From Comamonas sp. JUb58 (GTDB lineage: Bacteria; Pseudomonadota; Gammaproteobacteria; Burkholderiales; Burkholderiaceae_C): DNA of 64,000 nt. Shown piece after piece: positions 1-8,406 of this stretch. The DNA is taken from contig NZ_SOAL01000017.1 of the NCBI RefSeq assembly GCF_004364775.1, forward strand, positions 1 to 64,000, given 5' to 3'. The notes beneath the pieces were generated by a model. That model was not told the DNA's origin, did no database searches, and saw only the letters and a program-made list of their open reading frames with translations. A program made the position numbers and the translations under genes. How positions within the stretch are numbered: the first letter of the stretch is position 1; every line of letters begins with the position of its first letter.

Positions 1-113
1 TGCTCCACCCGCCTGGCCTGGCGCTGGCAGCCTTGGTAGTGAGCTTGGCGGCTCGTGCCCATGAATCGGCAAGCCTGGCTCACGCTCAGTCCTTGAACGA
101 GCCGCTCTTGCAA
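1..113 (-). CDS. IS3-family transposase OrfB, N-terminal fragment (partial)
   Basis: After orfA the minus strand stays open in the -1 frame relative to orfA and encodes a peptide containing RLVQGLSVSQACRFMGTSR, typical of the start of IS3 OrfB (DDE integrase subunit). Only about 37 codons are inside the window. In this family OrfB is normally made as an OrfAB fusion by -1 frameshifting, and the roughly 28-bp overlap with orfA in the -1 frame agrees with that. No catalytic residue is visible, so activity cannot be judged. Confidence 0.6.
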   Translation of the reverse strand, partial: MQERLVQGLSVSQACRFMGTSRQAHYQGCQRQARRVE

Positions 114-478
114 GACTTGCCCAAAGGCTTTTTTACGACGCGCACTCCATAGTCTCTGCGCAGCACGTCGATCACAGCTTCAAACAGCTGCGCCTTTTGC
201 TGCGACTCCTTGAGCTGAACTTCAAGCTCTTTGATGCGTTGCTCAGGTGTCAGAGGCTGGGGTTTTTTATTGATCGGCATAGCCGCAGATGATGCACCAA
301 CGCTCCAACCAAGTCTGCCGTGCTTTCTCAACCACACCAATACGGTTGATCTGCCCTGAATGCCGTACTTGTGCTGTGCCTGCTTGTACGTCAGCTCGCC
401 TTTTTCTACCTGCTCGACAACGGCCAGCTTAAAAGCCAGCGTGTAATCGCTCTGTGTCCGCTTAGTCCTAGACTCCAT
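86..478 (-). CDS. IS3-family transposase OrfA
   Basis: A 130-aa protein with an N-terminal helix-turn-helix (YTLAFKLAVVEQVEKGELTY..AQHKYGIQG..TVLVWLRKHG) and a C-terminal leucine/glutamine-rich coiled coil (IKELEVQLKESQQKAQLFEAV), the usual OrfA layout for terminal-repeat recognition and dimerisation. The start at 478 (MESRTKRTQ) is chosen because AGGGAT lies 8 nt upstream; a start at 505 would lie close to the IS tip. It overlaps OrfB in the -1 frame. It looks intact. Confidence 0.85.
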   Translation of the reverse strand: MESRTKRTQSDYTLAFKLAVVEQVEKGELTYKQAQHKYGIQGRSTVLVWLRKHGRLGWSVGASSAAMPINKKPQPLTPEQRIKELEVQLKESQQKAQLFEAVIDVLRRDYGVRVVKKPLGKSCKSGSFKD

Positions 479-509
479 CTTGCTTATCCCTTTGGGTAAG
501 TCCAAGGTG

Positions 510-536
510 TCAACGCTAATACGGACGGGTCAGACA
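510..536 (-). repeat. terminal inverted repeat of the IS3 element
   Basis: Read on the minus strand this segment starts TGTCTGACCCGTCCG and lies immediately upstream of orfA. Its position and TG start suit an IS3-family left inverted repeat. The partner repeat is outside the window, so the exact length is inferred. Confidence 0.5.
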
Positions 537-541
537 CAACG

Positions 542-569
542 AAAAAAGCCGTCTTGCGACGGCTTTTTA
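542..569. terminator. bidirectional intrinsic terminator downstream of rpsT
   Basis: A-run, stem AAGCCGTC, loop TTGC, stem GACGGCTT, T-run. It sits about 70 bp beyond the rpsT stop and 5 bp from the IS end. It can terminate in either direction and may also shield rpsT from IS transcription. Confidence 0.85.
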
Positions 570-637
570 GTTCACTGAGAGCGCACCCGTTACAAACGGC
601 GGGCAGGGGATCCTGCCCGTGCGATTGCCTAATGGGC

Positions 638-934
638 TTAGGCGGCCAGTGCCAGGGCCTTGACCTTGGCAGCAATGCGGCTCTTATCGCGAGCAGCCTT
701 GTTCTTGTGGAAGATGCCCTTGTCTGCAATCGTGTCCAGCACGGATTGAGCCTTGGCAAACAGTTCGGTGGCCTTGGTCTTGTCGCCAGCGGCAACAGCC
801 TTTTCCACGTTCTTGATAGCGGTACGGTACTTGGAACGCAGCGAGGTGTTAGCGGCGTTCAGCTTGACGGTTTGGCGGGCGCGCTTACGGCCGGATGCCA
901 AACGGGGGTTCTTTTTGACTGGCTTAGATGCCAT
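638..934 (-). CDS. rpsT: 30S ribosomal protein S20
   Basis: A 98-aa, Lys/Arg/Ala-rich protein starting [21 protein letters not shown], full length for bacterial S20, which binds the 5' domain of 16S rRNA as a primary assembly protein. The central region [18 protein letters not shown] is typical of the family's long helices. It is transcribed divergently from murJ across 117 bp and followed by a strong hairpin terminator at 542-569. No autoregulatory RNA element could be identified. Confidence 0.98.
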   Translation of the reverse strand: MASKPVKKNPRLASGRKRARQTVKLNAANTSLRSKYRTAIKNVEKAVAAGDKTKATELFAKAQSVLDTIADKGIFHKNKAARDKSRIAAKVKALALAA

Positions 935-1051
935 GATGAGTGTCCTTTGAGTCTGCGGATGTTTTCAGTGAATCGGGCATTATAGCCGCTGTTTACTCAG
1001 AAATCCAGATAACCCGCAATTTCCCGCCAGCGGCGCGGCTACACTGCCCGG

Positions 1052-2617
1052 GTGTCACTGTTCAAAGCTGCCTCCACCGTCTCCCTGTTTACGCTGCTCT
1101 CGCGTATCACAGGGCTTGCCCGCGATCTGCTGATGGCCACCATGTTTGGTGCCAGTGCGTTGACCGATGCGTTCAACGTCGCCTTTCGCATTCCCAACCT
1201 GTTCAGGCGCTTGTTTGCAGAAGGGGCGTTCAGCCAGGCCTTTGTGCCGGTGCTGGCCACCACCTTGACCAAGGAGGGTGAAGAACGCACCCGCACCCTG
1301 GTGCACAGCGTGGCCACGGTGCTGTTCTGGATTCTGACGCTGACCTGCGTGCTGGGTGTGGTGGCAGCGCCCGCGCTGGTCTGGCTGCTGGCCAGCGGCC
1401 TGCGCCAGAACCCACACAGCTACGACGCGGCCGTGCTGATGACGCGCTGGATGTTTCCCTACATTGGCTTTATGTCGCTGGTGGCGCTGGCGGCGGGCGT
1501 GCTCAATACCTGGAAGCGCTTTATCGTGCCGGCCTTCACGCCGGTGCTGCTCAATGTCAGCATGATTGTGGCCGCGCTGGCGCTGACGCCCTGGATGCGC
1601 AGCCATGGGCTGGAGCCTATCTATGGCATGGCTGTTGGTGTGATGGCGGGCGGCGTGCTGCAGCTGGTGGTGCAGTTTCCTGCGCTGCGCCGCATTGGCA
1701 TGCTGCCGCGTATCTCCTGCCGGCCCTCGGTCATCAAGCAGGCCTGGGCCGATGCCGGCGTGCGCCGCATCCTGTCGCTGATGGCGCCCGCCTTGCTGGG
1801 TGTGGGCGTGGCCCAGATCTCGCTGATGATCAACACTCAGATTGCCTCCTATTTGGCACCCGGCAGTGTGACCTGGCTGTTCTATGCCGACCGGCTGATG
1901 GAGTTCCCCACTGCCTTGCTGGGCGTGGCGCTGGGCGTGGTGCTGACGCCGCAGCTGTCGTCGGCCAAGGCGGCGGGCGATGATGAGCGCTATGGCGCCA
2001 TGCTGGACTGGGGCCTGCGTATTGTGGTGCTGCTGGCCGCGCCTTGTGCGGCAGGCCTGCTGCTGTTTGCCAAGCCCTTGGTGGCGGTGCTGTTCCACTA
2101 CGGCGCGCTCAAGGGCTCGGATGTGGGCCAGATTGCGCTGGCGCTGCAAGGCTATGGCGTGGGCCTGCTGGCCATGGTCGCCATCAAGGTGCTGGCGCCC
2201 GGCTTTTATGCCAGCCAGGACATCCGCACGCCGGTGAAGATTGCCATCTGTGTGCTGGTACTGACCCAGCTGCTGAACCTGGTGCTGGTGCCAACCATGG
2301 CCCATACCGGCCTGGCCTTGTCGATCGGTCTGGGTGCCGTCATCAATGCGCTGTGGCTGCTGGTGGGCTTGATCCGGCGCGGCAGCTTCAAGCCCAAGCC
2401 GGGCTGGTGGATCTTTCTGGCCCGGGTGTCGCTGGCGGTGGCGCTGCTGAGCATATTCCTGGCCTGGGGTGCGCAGATGACCGACTGGGTGGCGATGGGG
2501 GCGCACCGCCTGGAGCGCGTGGGACTGCTGGCGCTGTGGATGGCCGGCGCTGCGCTGCTGTACTTTGGCGTGCTGGCCTTGTCGGGCATGAAGCTGCGCA
2601 ACCTGCTGCGCCGCTGA
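1052..2617 (+). CDS. murJ: lipid II flippase MurJ
   Basis: 521 aa, a polytopic membrane protein with about 14 predicted hydrophobic segments, of the MurJ/MviN branch of the MOP superfamily. It translocates lipid II across the inner membrane for peptidoglycan synthesis. The N-terminus SLFKAASTVSLFTLLSRITGL and the motif LLMATMFGAS..TDAFNVAFRIPNLFRRLFAEGAFSQAFVPV are highly characteristic. The start is GTG with no good Shine-Dalgarno, but upstream alternatives would run into the rpsT promoter region. rpsT and murJ being neighbours is common in beta- and gammaproteobacteria. Confidence 0.97.
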   Translation: MSLFKAASTVSLFTLLSRITGLARDLLMATMFGASALTDAFNVAFRIPNLFRRLFAEGAFSQAFVPVLATTLTKEGEERTRTLVHSVATVLFWILTLTCVLGVVAAPALVWLLASGLRQNPHSYDAAVLMTRWMFPYIGFMSLVALAAGVLNTWKRFIVPAFTPVLLNVSMIVAALALTPWMRSHGLEPIYGMAVGVMAGGVLQLVVQFPALRRIGMLPRISCRPSVIKQAWADAGVRRILSLMAPALLGVGVAQISLMINTQIASYLAPGSVTWLFYADRLMEFPTALLGVALGVVLTPQLSSAKAAGDDERYGAMLDWGLRIVVLLAAPCAAGLLLFAKPLVAVLFHYGALKGSDVGQIALALQGYGVGLLAMVAIKVLAPGFYASQDIRTPVKIAICVLVLTQLLNLVLVPTMAHTGLALSIGLGAVINALWLLVGLIRRGSFKPKPGWWIFLARVSLAVALLSIFLAWGAQMTDWVAMGAHRLERVGLLALWMAGAALLYFGVLALSGMKLRNLLRR

Positions 2618-2837
2618 GCGTTTTTGAGCGCTAACTGCAGGCGCAGTTGTGGCGGTAGCTCGGCAATAGTTCCTAGGGAGATTCCTGGGGATGGCCAGCA
2701 TATTTACGCAGCTTTTGCACAATTGTGTCCTACAGGCCCTGCATTCGGGGCTGTCTCGTGCTATACATGGCGTCATGGCACTGGCAGCGCCCGAGAGTGC
2801 CAGCGATGTATGCGAAGGCGCTGCAGTTGGGATGTGT

Positions 2838-3686
2838 ATGGACTTCCGCTTTTCTATCCCCACACCGTTGGAGCATTTCGAATCGCTGGTCAGCAGCGAT
2901 GATGGTTTTCCGCTGCTCGAAGCCGCCGCTGCCGTGGCCTGCATCGAATACCCGCAGCTGGATACCCAGCAGGTTCTGAACGAGGTCGACCAGCTGCTGG
3001 GCCAACTGATGGAAAGCCGCGATGCCAGCAGCCGCAGCGCGCTGACTCGGCTCAAGGCACTCAACCACCGTTTCTATGCCGATTGGGGTTTTCAAGGCAA
3101 TCCCAATGACTTCTATGCGCTGGACAACAGCTGCCTCAATGCCGTGCTGCACCGCAGGCGCGGCATTCCAGTGTCGCTGGCAGTCATCTGGCTGGAGCTG
3201 GCATCGGCCTTGCAACTGCCCGCGCATGGCATCTGCTTTCCCGGCCATTTTTTGCTCAAGGTGAGCGTGGCCGAAGGGCAGATCGTGCTCGACCCACTGT
3301 CGGGCCAGTCGTTCTCCAGCAATATGCTCGCCGAGATGCTGGAGCCCATGCAAAAGGCGTTTCACCGCGTCGATGAAGACGATGTGCCGCTGGGTCTGTA
3401 CCTGCAAGCCGCCAGCCCGCGCGACATCATTGCGCGCATGCTCTCCAATCTCAAGGAGATCTACCACAGCGACAAGAACTGGTCCAAGCTGATCGAAGTG
3501 CAAAACCGGCTGCTGGTGCTGCTGCCCAGCGAATGGACGGAATTGCGCGACCGCGGCCTGGCCTATGCAGAGCTGGGCGTGCATGACCGGGCCCGGGAAG
3601 ACCTGCAAACCTACCTCAACCAGACCGGCAATCCAGAGGATGCGGCCACTATCCGTGCTGCTTTGTTAGATTTGCAACGAATGTAA
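2838..3686 (+). CDS. SirB1/transglutaminase-like protein with TPR-like C-terminus
   Basis: 282 aa. Residues 1-200 match the SirB1 family (FSIPTPLEHFESLV..DD.FPLLEAA, then RRGIPVSLAVIWLELA and GICFPGHFLLKV), a transglutaminase-like fold. The C-terminal 80 residues contain a TPR-like pair (NWSKLIEVQNRLLVLLP, ELRDRGLAYAELG). Biochemical function is not established; relatives are annotated as SirB1 or tetratricopeptide proteins. The start at 2838 is preferred because family members begin within five residues of SIPTPL; in-frame starts at 2832, 2775 and 2691 exist. It lies between murJ and ppk2 on the same strand. Confidence 0.8.
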   Translation: MDFRFSIPTPLEHFESLVSSDDGFPLLEAAAAVACIEYPQLDTQQVLNEVDQLLGQLMESRDASSRSALTRLKALNHRFYADWGFQGNPNDFYALDNSCLNAVLHRRRGIPVSLAVIWLELASALQLPAHGICFPGHFLLKVSVAEGQIVLDPLSGQSFSSNMLAEMLEPMQKAFHRVDEDDVPLGLYLQAASPRDIIARMLSNLKEIYHSDKNWSKLIEVQNRLLVLLPSEWTELRDRGLAYAELGVHDRAREDLQTYLNQTGNPEDAATIRAALLDLQRM

Positions 3687-3689
3687 CGT

Positions 3690-3729
3690 TTGACGTTGTT
3701 TTGACATTTTCTTGTCATTCTGTCGTCAC
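3690..3729 (+). promoter_or_regulatory. tandem Pho-box-like array upstream of ppk2
   Basis: Four 7-mers repeat with exact 11-bp spacing: TTGACGT (3690), TTGACAT (3701), TTGTCAT (3712) and TCGTCAC (3723), separated by the 4-mers TGTT, TTTC and TCTG. This is the geometry of PhoB sites (CTGTCAT-like 7-mers, 11-bp period), two dimer sites in tandem. A -10-like AAGATA follows at 3741-3746, about 11 bp downstream, as expected for a PhoB-activated promoter in which the Pho box replaces the -35. ppk2 starts at 3769. PhoB control is inferred from sequence only. Confidence 0.7.
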
Positions 3730-3768
3730 ACAACTTCGGCAAGATAGCGGCACTAGGGATGCGCCACT

Positions 3769-4677
3769 ATGAAAGACAGATTAGGAATTTCACCAGAAGA
3801 CGTCATGCACAAGATCGCGCGTGACGTGATGGATGATTACGACGAGTCTCTGGAGCTCGAGATGGAGGACGGCATGCTGGGCGCGCCGTTCGCAGCCGGG
3901 ATGACGGAGCATGACTACCAGTACTTCCGCGAGCTGCTCAGGCTGCAGGGTGAACTGGTCAAGCTGCAGGACTGGGTGCAGCACACCGGCCAGAAGGTGG
4001 TGGTGCTGTTCGAAGGGCGCGATGCCGCAGGCAAGGGCGGTGTGATCAAGCGCATTACCCAGCGTCTCAACCCCCGTGTGGTGCGCGTTGCCGCCTTGCC
4101 GGCCCCCAACGACCGCGAACGCACGCAGTGGTACTTCCAGCGCTATGTGGCGCACCTGCCCGCCGCTGGCGAGATCGTGCTGTTTGACCGCAGCTGGTAC
4201 AACCGCGCTGGCGTCGAGAAGGTCATGGGTTTTTGCACCAATGACCAGTACGAAGAATTCTTCCGCACCGTGCCTGACTTCGAGAAGATGCTCGTCCGCT
4301 CGGGCATCCTGCTGGTCAAGTACTGGTTCTCGATCAGCGACGAAGAGCAGCACCTGCGCTTCCTGGGTCGTATCCATGACCCGCTCAAGCAGTGGAAGCT
4401 CTCCCCAATGGACCTGCAAAGCCGTGTCCGCTGGGAAGAGTACACCAAGGCCAAGGAAGTGATGCTGGAGCGCACCCACATCCCCGAGGCGCCCTGGTGG
4501 CTGGTGCATGCCGATGACAAGAAGAAAGCGCGCCTGAACTGCATCGCGCATTTCCTGGCCCAGGTGCCTTACACCGATGTGGACCATGAGAATGTGGTGC
4601 TGCCCGACCGGATCCGTCATCCGGACTACAGCCGCCTGCCCGTGCCTGCTTCCATGTATGTTCCGGAAGTCTATTAA
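3769..4677 (+). CDS. ppk2: polyphosphate kinase 2 (PPK2 family)
   Basis: 302 aa. PPK2 enzymes transfer phosphate between polyphosphate and nucleotides. Walker A GRDAAGKGG at residues 83-91, Walker B and following VLFDRSWYNRAGVE at about 137-150, and the lid region with RIHDPLKQWKLSPMDLQS are all present. The short N-terminal extension and single domain suggest class I (NDP-type) PPK2, inferred from sequence style. It has its own putative Pho-box promoter and a strong terminator, so it is monocistronic. A second, divergent PPK2 lies at 40751-41563. Confidence 0.95.
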   Translation: MKDRLGISPEDVMHKIARDVMDDYDESLELEMEDGMLGAPFAAGMTEHDYQYFRELLRLQGELVKLQDWVQHTGQKVVVLFEGRDAAGKGGVIKRITQRLNPRVVRVAALPAPNDRERTQWYFQRYVAHLPAAGEIVLFDRSWYNRAGVEKVMGFCTNDQYEEFFRTVPDFEKMLVRSGILLVKYWFSISDEEQHLRFLGRIHDPLKQWKLSPMDLQSRVRWEEYTKAKEVMLERTHIPEAPWWLVHADDKKKARLNCIAHFLAQVPYTDVDHENVVLPDRIRHPDYSRLPVPASMYVPEVY

Positions 4678-4705
4678 TTAAGATTTCGGATCATTCAATA
4701 CAAAG

Positions 4706-4736
4706 AACCTCGGTTTCATCACCGAGGTTTTTTTTA
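4706..4736 (+). terminator. intrinsic terminator of ppk2
   Basis: Perfect 9-bp stem AACCTCGGT/ACCGAGGTT with a 6-nt loop, followed by eight T residues, 29 bp after the ppk2 stop. Confidence 0.93.
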
Positions 4737-5004
4737 CGCTTGTATTGTGCTGATGCTGGCAGCAACGCGCCCATACGACAGCAAACGCAGGCCGTGGGCC
4801 AGCCGGCCTGCTCTCGGTGCTGATCACGTTTGCGGCGGGAGGGTGCCAGCAGGCTGCGAAGCTGTGTTGAGGAGGGGTACAGATTCAGTTGCTTCTCTAG
4901 CGCTTAGGGCGCTTGAAGATGCATGGTGCGGTGCTTGGAGCAAAAAGGGCGGCGTGATGGGCATCTGCACCTCGCCTGAGGATGCAGCGCCAAAGAGGCG
5001 GGTG
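4737..5004. other. intergenic region without recognisable features
   Basis: This region lies between the ppk2 terminator and the 3' end of the convergent AI-2E family gene. No coding potential on either strand, tRNA or convincing hairpin was recognised. Confidence 0.6.
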
Positions 5005-6123
5005 TCAGATCAGCCGCGCGGCAAACAGCTCTTTTTTCAGATAGGCGTAAAAGAGCGGCGCAGCCACCAGCCCGGCAGGGCCAAAGATAGCTTCCGCTAC
5101 AAACATCACCGACAGCAGCTCCCAGACGCCCATATGCGTCTTGGCACCCACAACCTTGGCGTTGATCAGGTACTCGGCCTTGTGAATCAGCACCAAAAAG
5201 GCCAGGCAGGCCACGGCGGTCAGCGGGGAGACCGACAGGCCGACGGTGGTGATGACGGCATTGCAGACGAGGTTGCCGACGATGGGGATCAGGCCGCCAA
5301 AAAAGGTCAGCATGATCAGCGCGCCGCTATAGGGCAGGCGCATATTGATCAGCGGCAGGATGCCCAGCAGGAAGATGGCGGTCAGCACCGTGTTGAACAG
5401 TGCGATCCAGAACTGGGCGGCAACAATCTGGCGGAAGGCATCGCCAAAGCGCTGCACGCGCAGTTGCAGCTGGTAGGCCAGGGGGGCGTGGGAATGGCGG
5501 CTGTGGCGCACGGCGGCCAGCGCGCCAATCAACAGGCCCACAAACACATAGAGCAGGCCGGTGAGCCAGAGCCGGCCCATGTTGGCAATGGCGCCGGCCT
5601 TGGTGCCCAGGTATTCAGCGGCGCGCTGCTGCAGGTCTTGCGCGCCATCGGGAAGCACATTGGCCAGCTCGGGCGGCAGCTTGCTGCGCAGGTCCAGCAA
5701 GGTCTTGGCCATCGAGACCAGCATCTCGCGGTACTGCTGCGGCGCGTTGAGCAGATAGCCCTGGGAATGGATCAGGCCAATGGTGACCAGCACCACCGGA
5801 ACCACCAGCACGATGGTGACGGACAGGTATTCCATCCACAGTGGTGGTGGCGTGTTCAGCGAGGTCGGCAGGCGGCTCAACTCGCGGATCTTGTGCACCA
5901 GAAACAAGGTGAAGGTGTAGCCGGCGCAGGCGGCCAGCAGGCCCACCAGCAGGCCATTGAGCATGATCAGCAGCAAGCCCGCAGCCATCAGCACATAGGA
6001 TGCCACTCTGACGCCCCAATGCGCAGGCGGCGGCCGCCAAACATGCGGCAGGTCCGCAGCGCCGCTGGCCGGCTGGCCGGCTGCGGGGCTGTTGGACGAG
6101 GGCTTTGCGGAATCCGGTTGCAT
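5005..6123 (-). CDS. AI-2E family (PerM/TqsA-like) transporter
   Basis: 372 aa, with about eight hydrophobic segments arranged as in the AI-2E transporter (UPF0118) family: an N-terminal pair (VLMAAGLLLIMLNGLLVGLLAACAG), a soluble central region (residues 120-190) and a C-terminal cluster with LPLINMRLPYSGALIMLTFFGGLIPIVGN. The motif FFGGLIPIVGN is typical. Some family members export autoinducer-2 and others act in Na+/H+ exchange; the substrate cannot be read from sequence. It begins with a 35-residue Pro/Ala/Ser-rich cytosolic tail. It lies 96 bp downstream of purM on the same strand. Confidence 0.85.
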   Translation of the reverse strand: MQPDSAKPSSNSPAAGQPASGAADLPHVWRPPPAHWGVRVASYVLMAAGLLLIMLNGLLVGLLAACAGYTFTLFLVHKIRELSRLPTSLNTPPPLWMEYLSVTIVLVVPVVLVTIGLIHSQGYLLNAPQQYREMLVSMAKTLLDLRSKLPPELANVLPDGAQDLQQRAAEYLGTKAGAIANMGRLWLTGLLYVFVGLLIGALAAVRHSRHSHAPLAYQLQLRVQRFGDAFRQIVAAQFWIALFNTVLTAIFLLGILPLINMRLPYSGALIMLTFFGGLIPIVGNLVCNAVITTVGLSVSPLTAVACLAFLVLIHKAEYLINAKVVGAKTHMGVWELLSVMFVAEAIFGPAGLVAAPLFYAYLKKELFAARLI

Positions 6124-6219
6124 GGTAGGCCATCCATCTGAGCGAGTCGGAGGGCCAGGAGCTGGCCCTTGCTGCGCGCTGGGCAGACGGCGCGATGCAC
6201 GCCTGCCCGACGGGTAAGC

Positions 6220-7269
6220 TTAGCGTACCGTGACTGCAGCCTCTGCGCCACGGGGGGCGATGCTGCCAATCGTCCACACTTGTTCACCCAGTGCGGAGAA
6301 GGCGTCCTTGACGGCCTGTTCGCTCTCGGCTGGAACCACCACCACCATGCCGATACCGTTGTTGAACGTGCGGTTCATCTCGATGTCGTCGATGCCAGCG
6401 GTCTTTTGCAGCCAGGCAAACAGCTCGGTCTGGGGCCAGCTGCCCTTGACCAGGTGTGCGCCCAGGCCTTCAGGCAGCACGCGGGGGATGTTCTCCAGCA
6501 GGCCGCCACCGGTGATGTGGGCCAGCGCCTTGATGGGCTGCGAAGCCAGCACCTTCAGCACGTTGAGCACATAGAGGCGGGTGGGCTCCATGATGGCGCT
6601 CTTGAAGGGCTTGCCGTCCAGGGTTTCTGGCAGGCCGCCTTGGCTTTCCGCGCGCTCGATGCACTTGCGCACCAGCGAGAAGCCATTGGAATGCACGCCG
6701 TGCGAGGCCAGGCCCAGCACCACGTCGCCGGCTTGCACGTTCTGGCCGGTCAGGATCTTGCTTTTCTCGACCGCGCCAACTGCAAAGCCGGCCAGGTCGT
6801 ATTCGCCGTCTGGGTACATGCCGGGCATCTCGGCGGTTTCACCACCAATCAGTGCGCAGCCCGACAGCTCGCAGCCCTTGGCGATACCGCCAACCACGGC
6901 CGCTGCCGTGTCCACATCCAGCTTGCCGCAGGCAAAGTAGTCGAGGAAGAACAGGGGCTCGGCGCCTTGCACCAGCACGTCGTTGACGCTCATGGCCACC
7001 AGGTCGATGCCCACGGTGTCATGCATATTCCACTCAAAAGCTAGGCGCAGCTTGGTGCCCACGCCGTCCGTGCCGGACACCAGCACGGGCTCCTTGTAGC
7101 GCTTGGGCACTTCAAACAGCGCGCCAAAACCACCGATACCCGCCATCACGCCTTCGCGCATGGTTTTCTTGGCCAGGGGCTTGATGCGCTCGACCAGCGC
7201 GTCGCCTGCGTCAATATCAACGCCAGCGTCTTTGTACGAAAGGGGGGTGGAGGAATTGGAAGAGCTCAT
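6220..7269 (-). CDS. purM: phosphoribosylformylglycinamidine cyclo-ligase
   Basis: 349 aa, full length. AIR synthetase performs the ATP-dependent ring closure of FGAM to AIR, the fifth step of purine synthesis. The N-terminus ([22 protein letters not shown]), the ATP-site region [16 protein letters not shown] and [12 protein letters not shown] are diagnostic. Its 5' end faces hda across about 400 bp. The overlap of its own stop region with neighbours is nil. Confidence 0.98.
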   Translation of the reverse strand: MSSSNSSTPLSYKDAGVDIDAGDALVERIKPLAKKTMREGVMAGIGGFGALFEVPKRYKEPVLVSGTDGVGTKLRLAFEWNMHDTVGIDLVAMSVNDVLVQGAEPLFFLDYFACGKLDVDTAAAVVGGIAKGCELSGCALIGGETAEMPGMYPDGEYDLAGFAVGAVEKSKILTGQNVQAGDVVLGLASHGVHSNGFSLVRKCIERAESQGGLPETLDGKPFKSAIMEPTRLYVLNVLKVLASQPIKALAHITGGGLLENIPRVLPEGLGAHLVKGSWPQTELFAWLQKTAGIDDIEMNRTFNNGIGMVVVVPAESEQAVKDAFSALGEQVWTIGSIAPRGAEAAVTVR

Positions 7270-7457
7270 GAGGGACTACAAAGGCAATAAAGCTGACAAG
7301 CTGACCCAAAGGGGGCCAGAAACGTCGATTTTATGTCGCAAGCCATACCCGAGGGGGCAGAATGCCCGTCCGGTGTGCACTGTTACCGCCAGAGCGCGCA
7401 TTTGCGGCCTGCTTTGTGGCCGATTTCATGCATAAATGCGGCGCAGGGGCCTTTTGT

Positions 7458-7486
7458 GTCACACAGCCGTTACTACCGACTAAAAT
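7458..7486 (+). promoter_or_regulatory. candidate sigma70 promoter for hda
   Basis: GTCACA (7458-7463), 17-bp spacer, TAAAAT (7481-7486). The -10 is 5/6 and the -35 4/6 to consensus. It points toward hda, with a predicted leader of about 185 nt that includes the palindrome and the small ORF. Confidence 0.4.
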
Positions 7487-7542
7487 CAATGGGTTTGCAT
7501 GTAGGGCCCTGGTCACTGCATGACGAGCAGGGGCGCCCCAAG

Positions 7543-7561
7543 TTGGCGCGCATCGCGCCAA
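7543..7561. repeat. perfect palindrome upstream of hda
   Basis: TTGGCGCG-CAT-CGCGCCAA, 8-bp arms around a 3-nt centre. No poly-T tract follows, so it is not an intrinsic terminator. It could be an operator or an mRNA hairpin in the hda leader. Confidence 0.55.
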
Positions 7562-7595
7562 CCAGACCGAACGCTTTCTTGTATTGAACGCAGCC

Positions 7596-7682
7596 ATGCG
7601 TGAGATTTCCTTTTATCTGATGTCCGACAACGCAGTGCCTCATGCACGGCGGGCCTGGGCGCGGATAGGAGTTGGCGCATGA
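7596..7682 (+). CDS. possible 28-aa upstream ORF translationally coupled to hda
   Basis: A 28-codon ORF beginning MREISFYLMSD whose TGA overlaps the hda ATG as ATGA. No strong Shine-Dalgarno precedes it, and it contains no known domain. The ATGA arrangement suggests translational coupling, but it could be chance in a GC-rich leader. The hda start has its own AGGAG, so coupling would not be essential. Confidence 0.25.
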   Translation: MREISFYLMSDNAVPHARRAWARIGVGA

Positions 7683-8374
7683 AGCAAATGGCTTTGGACC
7701 TGGGTTTGGCGCCAGCGCCAAGCCTGAACCGGTTTTTTGCGGGCTCCAACCAGGCAGCACTCGCGCATCTGCATGCCCAGGTCAATGAGGCCTGGGACAC
7801 GCCGCGCTCCACCGTGCCGACTTACCTCTGGGGTGAGATGGGCTGCGGCAAGACCTATTTGCTGCGCGCGGTGGCCGAAGCTCTGCGTGAGCAGGGCGCG
7901 CCGGTGGGCTGGCTCGATGCGAGCACCCGCTTTCCCAGTGCCTTCAACGAGCGCTGGTCGGCCGTGATCCTGGACGAGGTGCAGTTCTACAACCCGGTGC
8001 AGCAGGCCGCGGCCTTCAACTGGTTTGTCAACGCCACCAGCCCGGCCACGGGTGCGCGGCGCTGGGTGCTGGCGGCGGGCGACGTGCCGCCTTCGGACCT
8101 GAAACTGCGCGACGACTTGCGCACCCGGCTGGGCTGGGGCGAGATCTACCAGCTGCACCTGCTCAGCGAAGCGCAGCGCAGGGATGTGCTCAAGGATGAA
8201 GCCAAACGACGTGGCCTGGTATTGACCGACGATGTGATGGATTACATGCTCAAGCGTTTTTCGCGCGATTTGGGCAGCCTGATGCAGCTGTTGGACCACC
8301 TGGACAATTTTGCCTTGCGCAATAAAAGGGGCCTGACGATCCCCTTGCTCAAGGACATGCTGGAGACGGAGTGA
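7679..8374 (+). CDS. hda: DnaA regulatory inactivator Hda
   Basis: 231 aa, an AAA+ protein resembling DnaA domain III. With the sliding clamp it stimulates DnaA-ATP hydrolysis (RIDA) to prevent re-initiation. The N-terminal MKQMALDLGL is a clamp-binding (QL-type) motif, Walker A is EMGCGKTYLL (about residues 57-66), and a Walker-B-like VILDEVQFY follows. AGGAG lies 7 nt before the ATG. The gene leads a rightward run hda-HAD-pcnB-folK. Confidence 0.93.
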   Translation: MKQMALDLGLAPAPSLNRFFAGSNQAALAHLHAQVNEAWDTPRSTVPTYLWGEMGCGKTYLLRAVAEALREQGAPVGWLDASTRFPSAFNERWSAVILDEVQFYNPVQQAAAFNWFVNATSPATGARRWVLAAGDVPPSDLKLRDDLRTRLGWGEIYQLHLLSEAQRRDVLKDEAKRRGLVLTDDVMDYMLKRFSRDLGSLMQLLDHLDNFALRNKRGLTIPLLKDMLETE

Positions 8375-8406
8375 ATGGTCTTGCAGCAACAACCGAGATT
8401 TTTTGA

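Larger units (their letters stand above)
1..536 (-). mobile_element. IS3-family insertion sequence, end fragment in window
   Basis: The left edge of the window lies inside an IS3-family element that runs off the window. It contains the complete orfA and the beginning of orfB, both on the minus strand. The outer terminus is placed at 536 because the minus strand there begins TGTCTGACCCG, the TG...CA-type tip usual for IS3 ends, just upstream of orfA. Only 5 bp separate this end from the intrinsic terminator behind rpsT, so the element landed right behind that gene without damaging it. The other end and any target duplication are outside the window. Confidence 0.75.
7270..7595. other. purM-hda intergenic region with promoter and palindrome
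   Basis: A 326-bp stretch without a recognisable gene. It holds a candidate rightward promoter (7458-7486) and a perfect 19-nt palindrome (7543-7561). The purM promoter must lie here too but was not resolved. Confidence 0.5.

Noticed and set aside
1055-3064. 669-codon open frame on the minus strand across murJ
   Set aside because: It mirrors murJ and the SirB1 gene in antisense; His/Gln-rich composition is typical of a GC-rich shadow frame.
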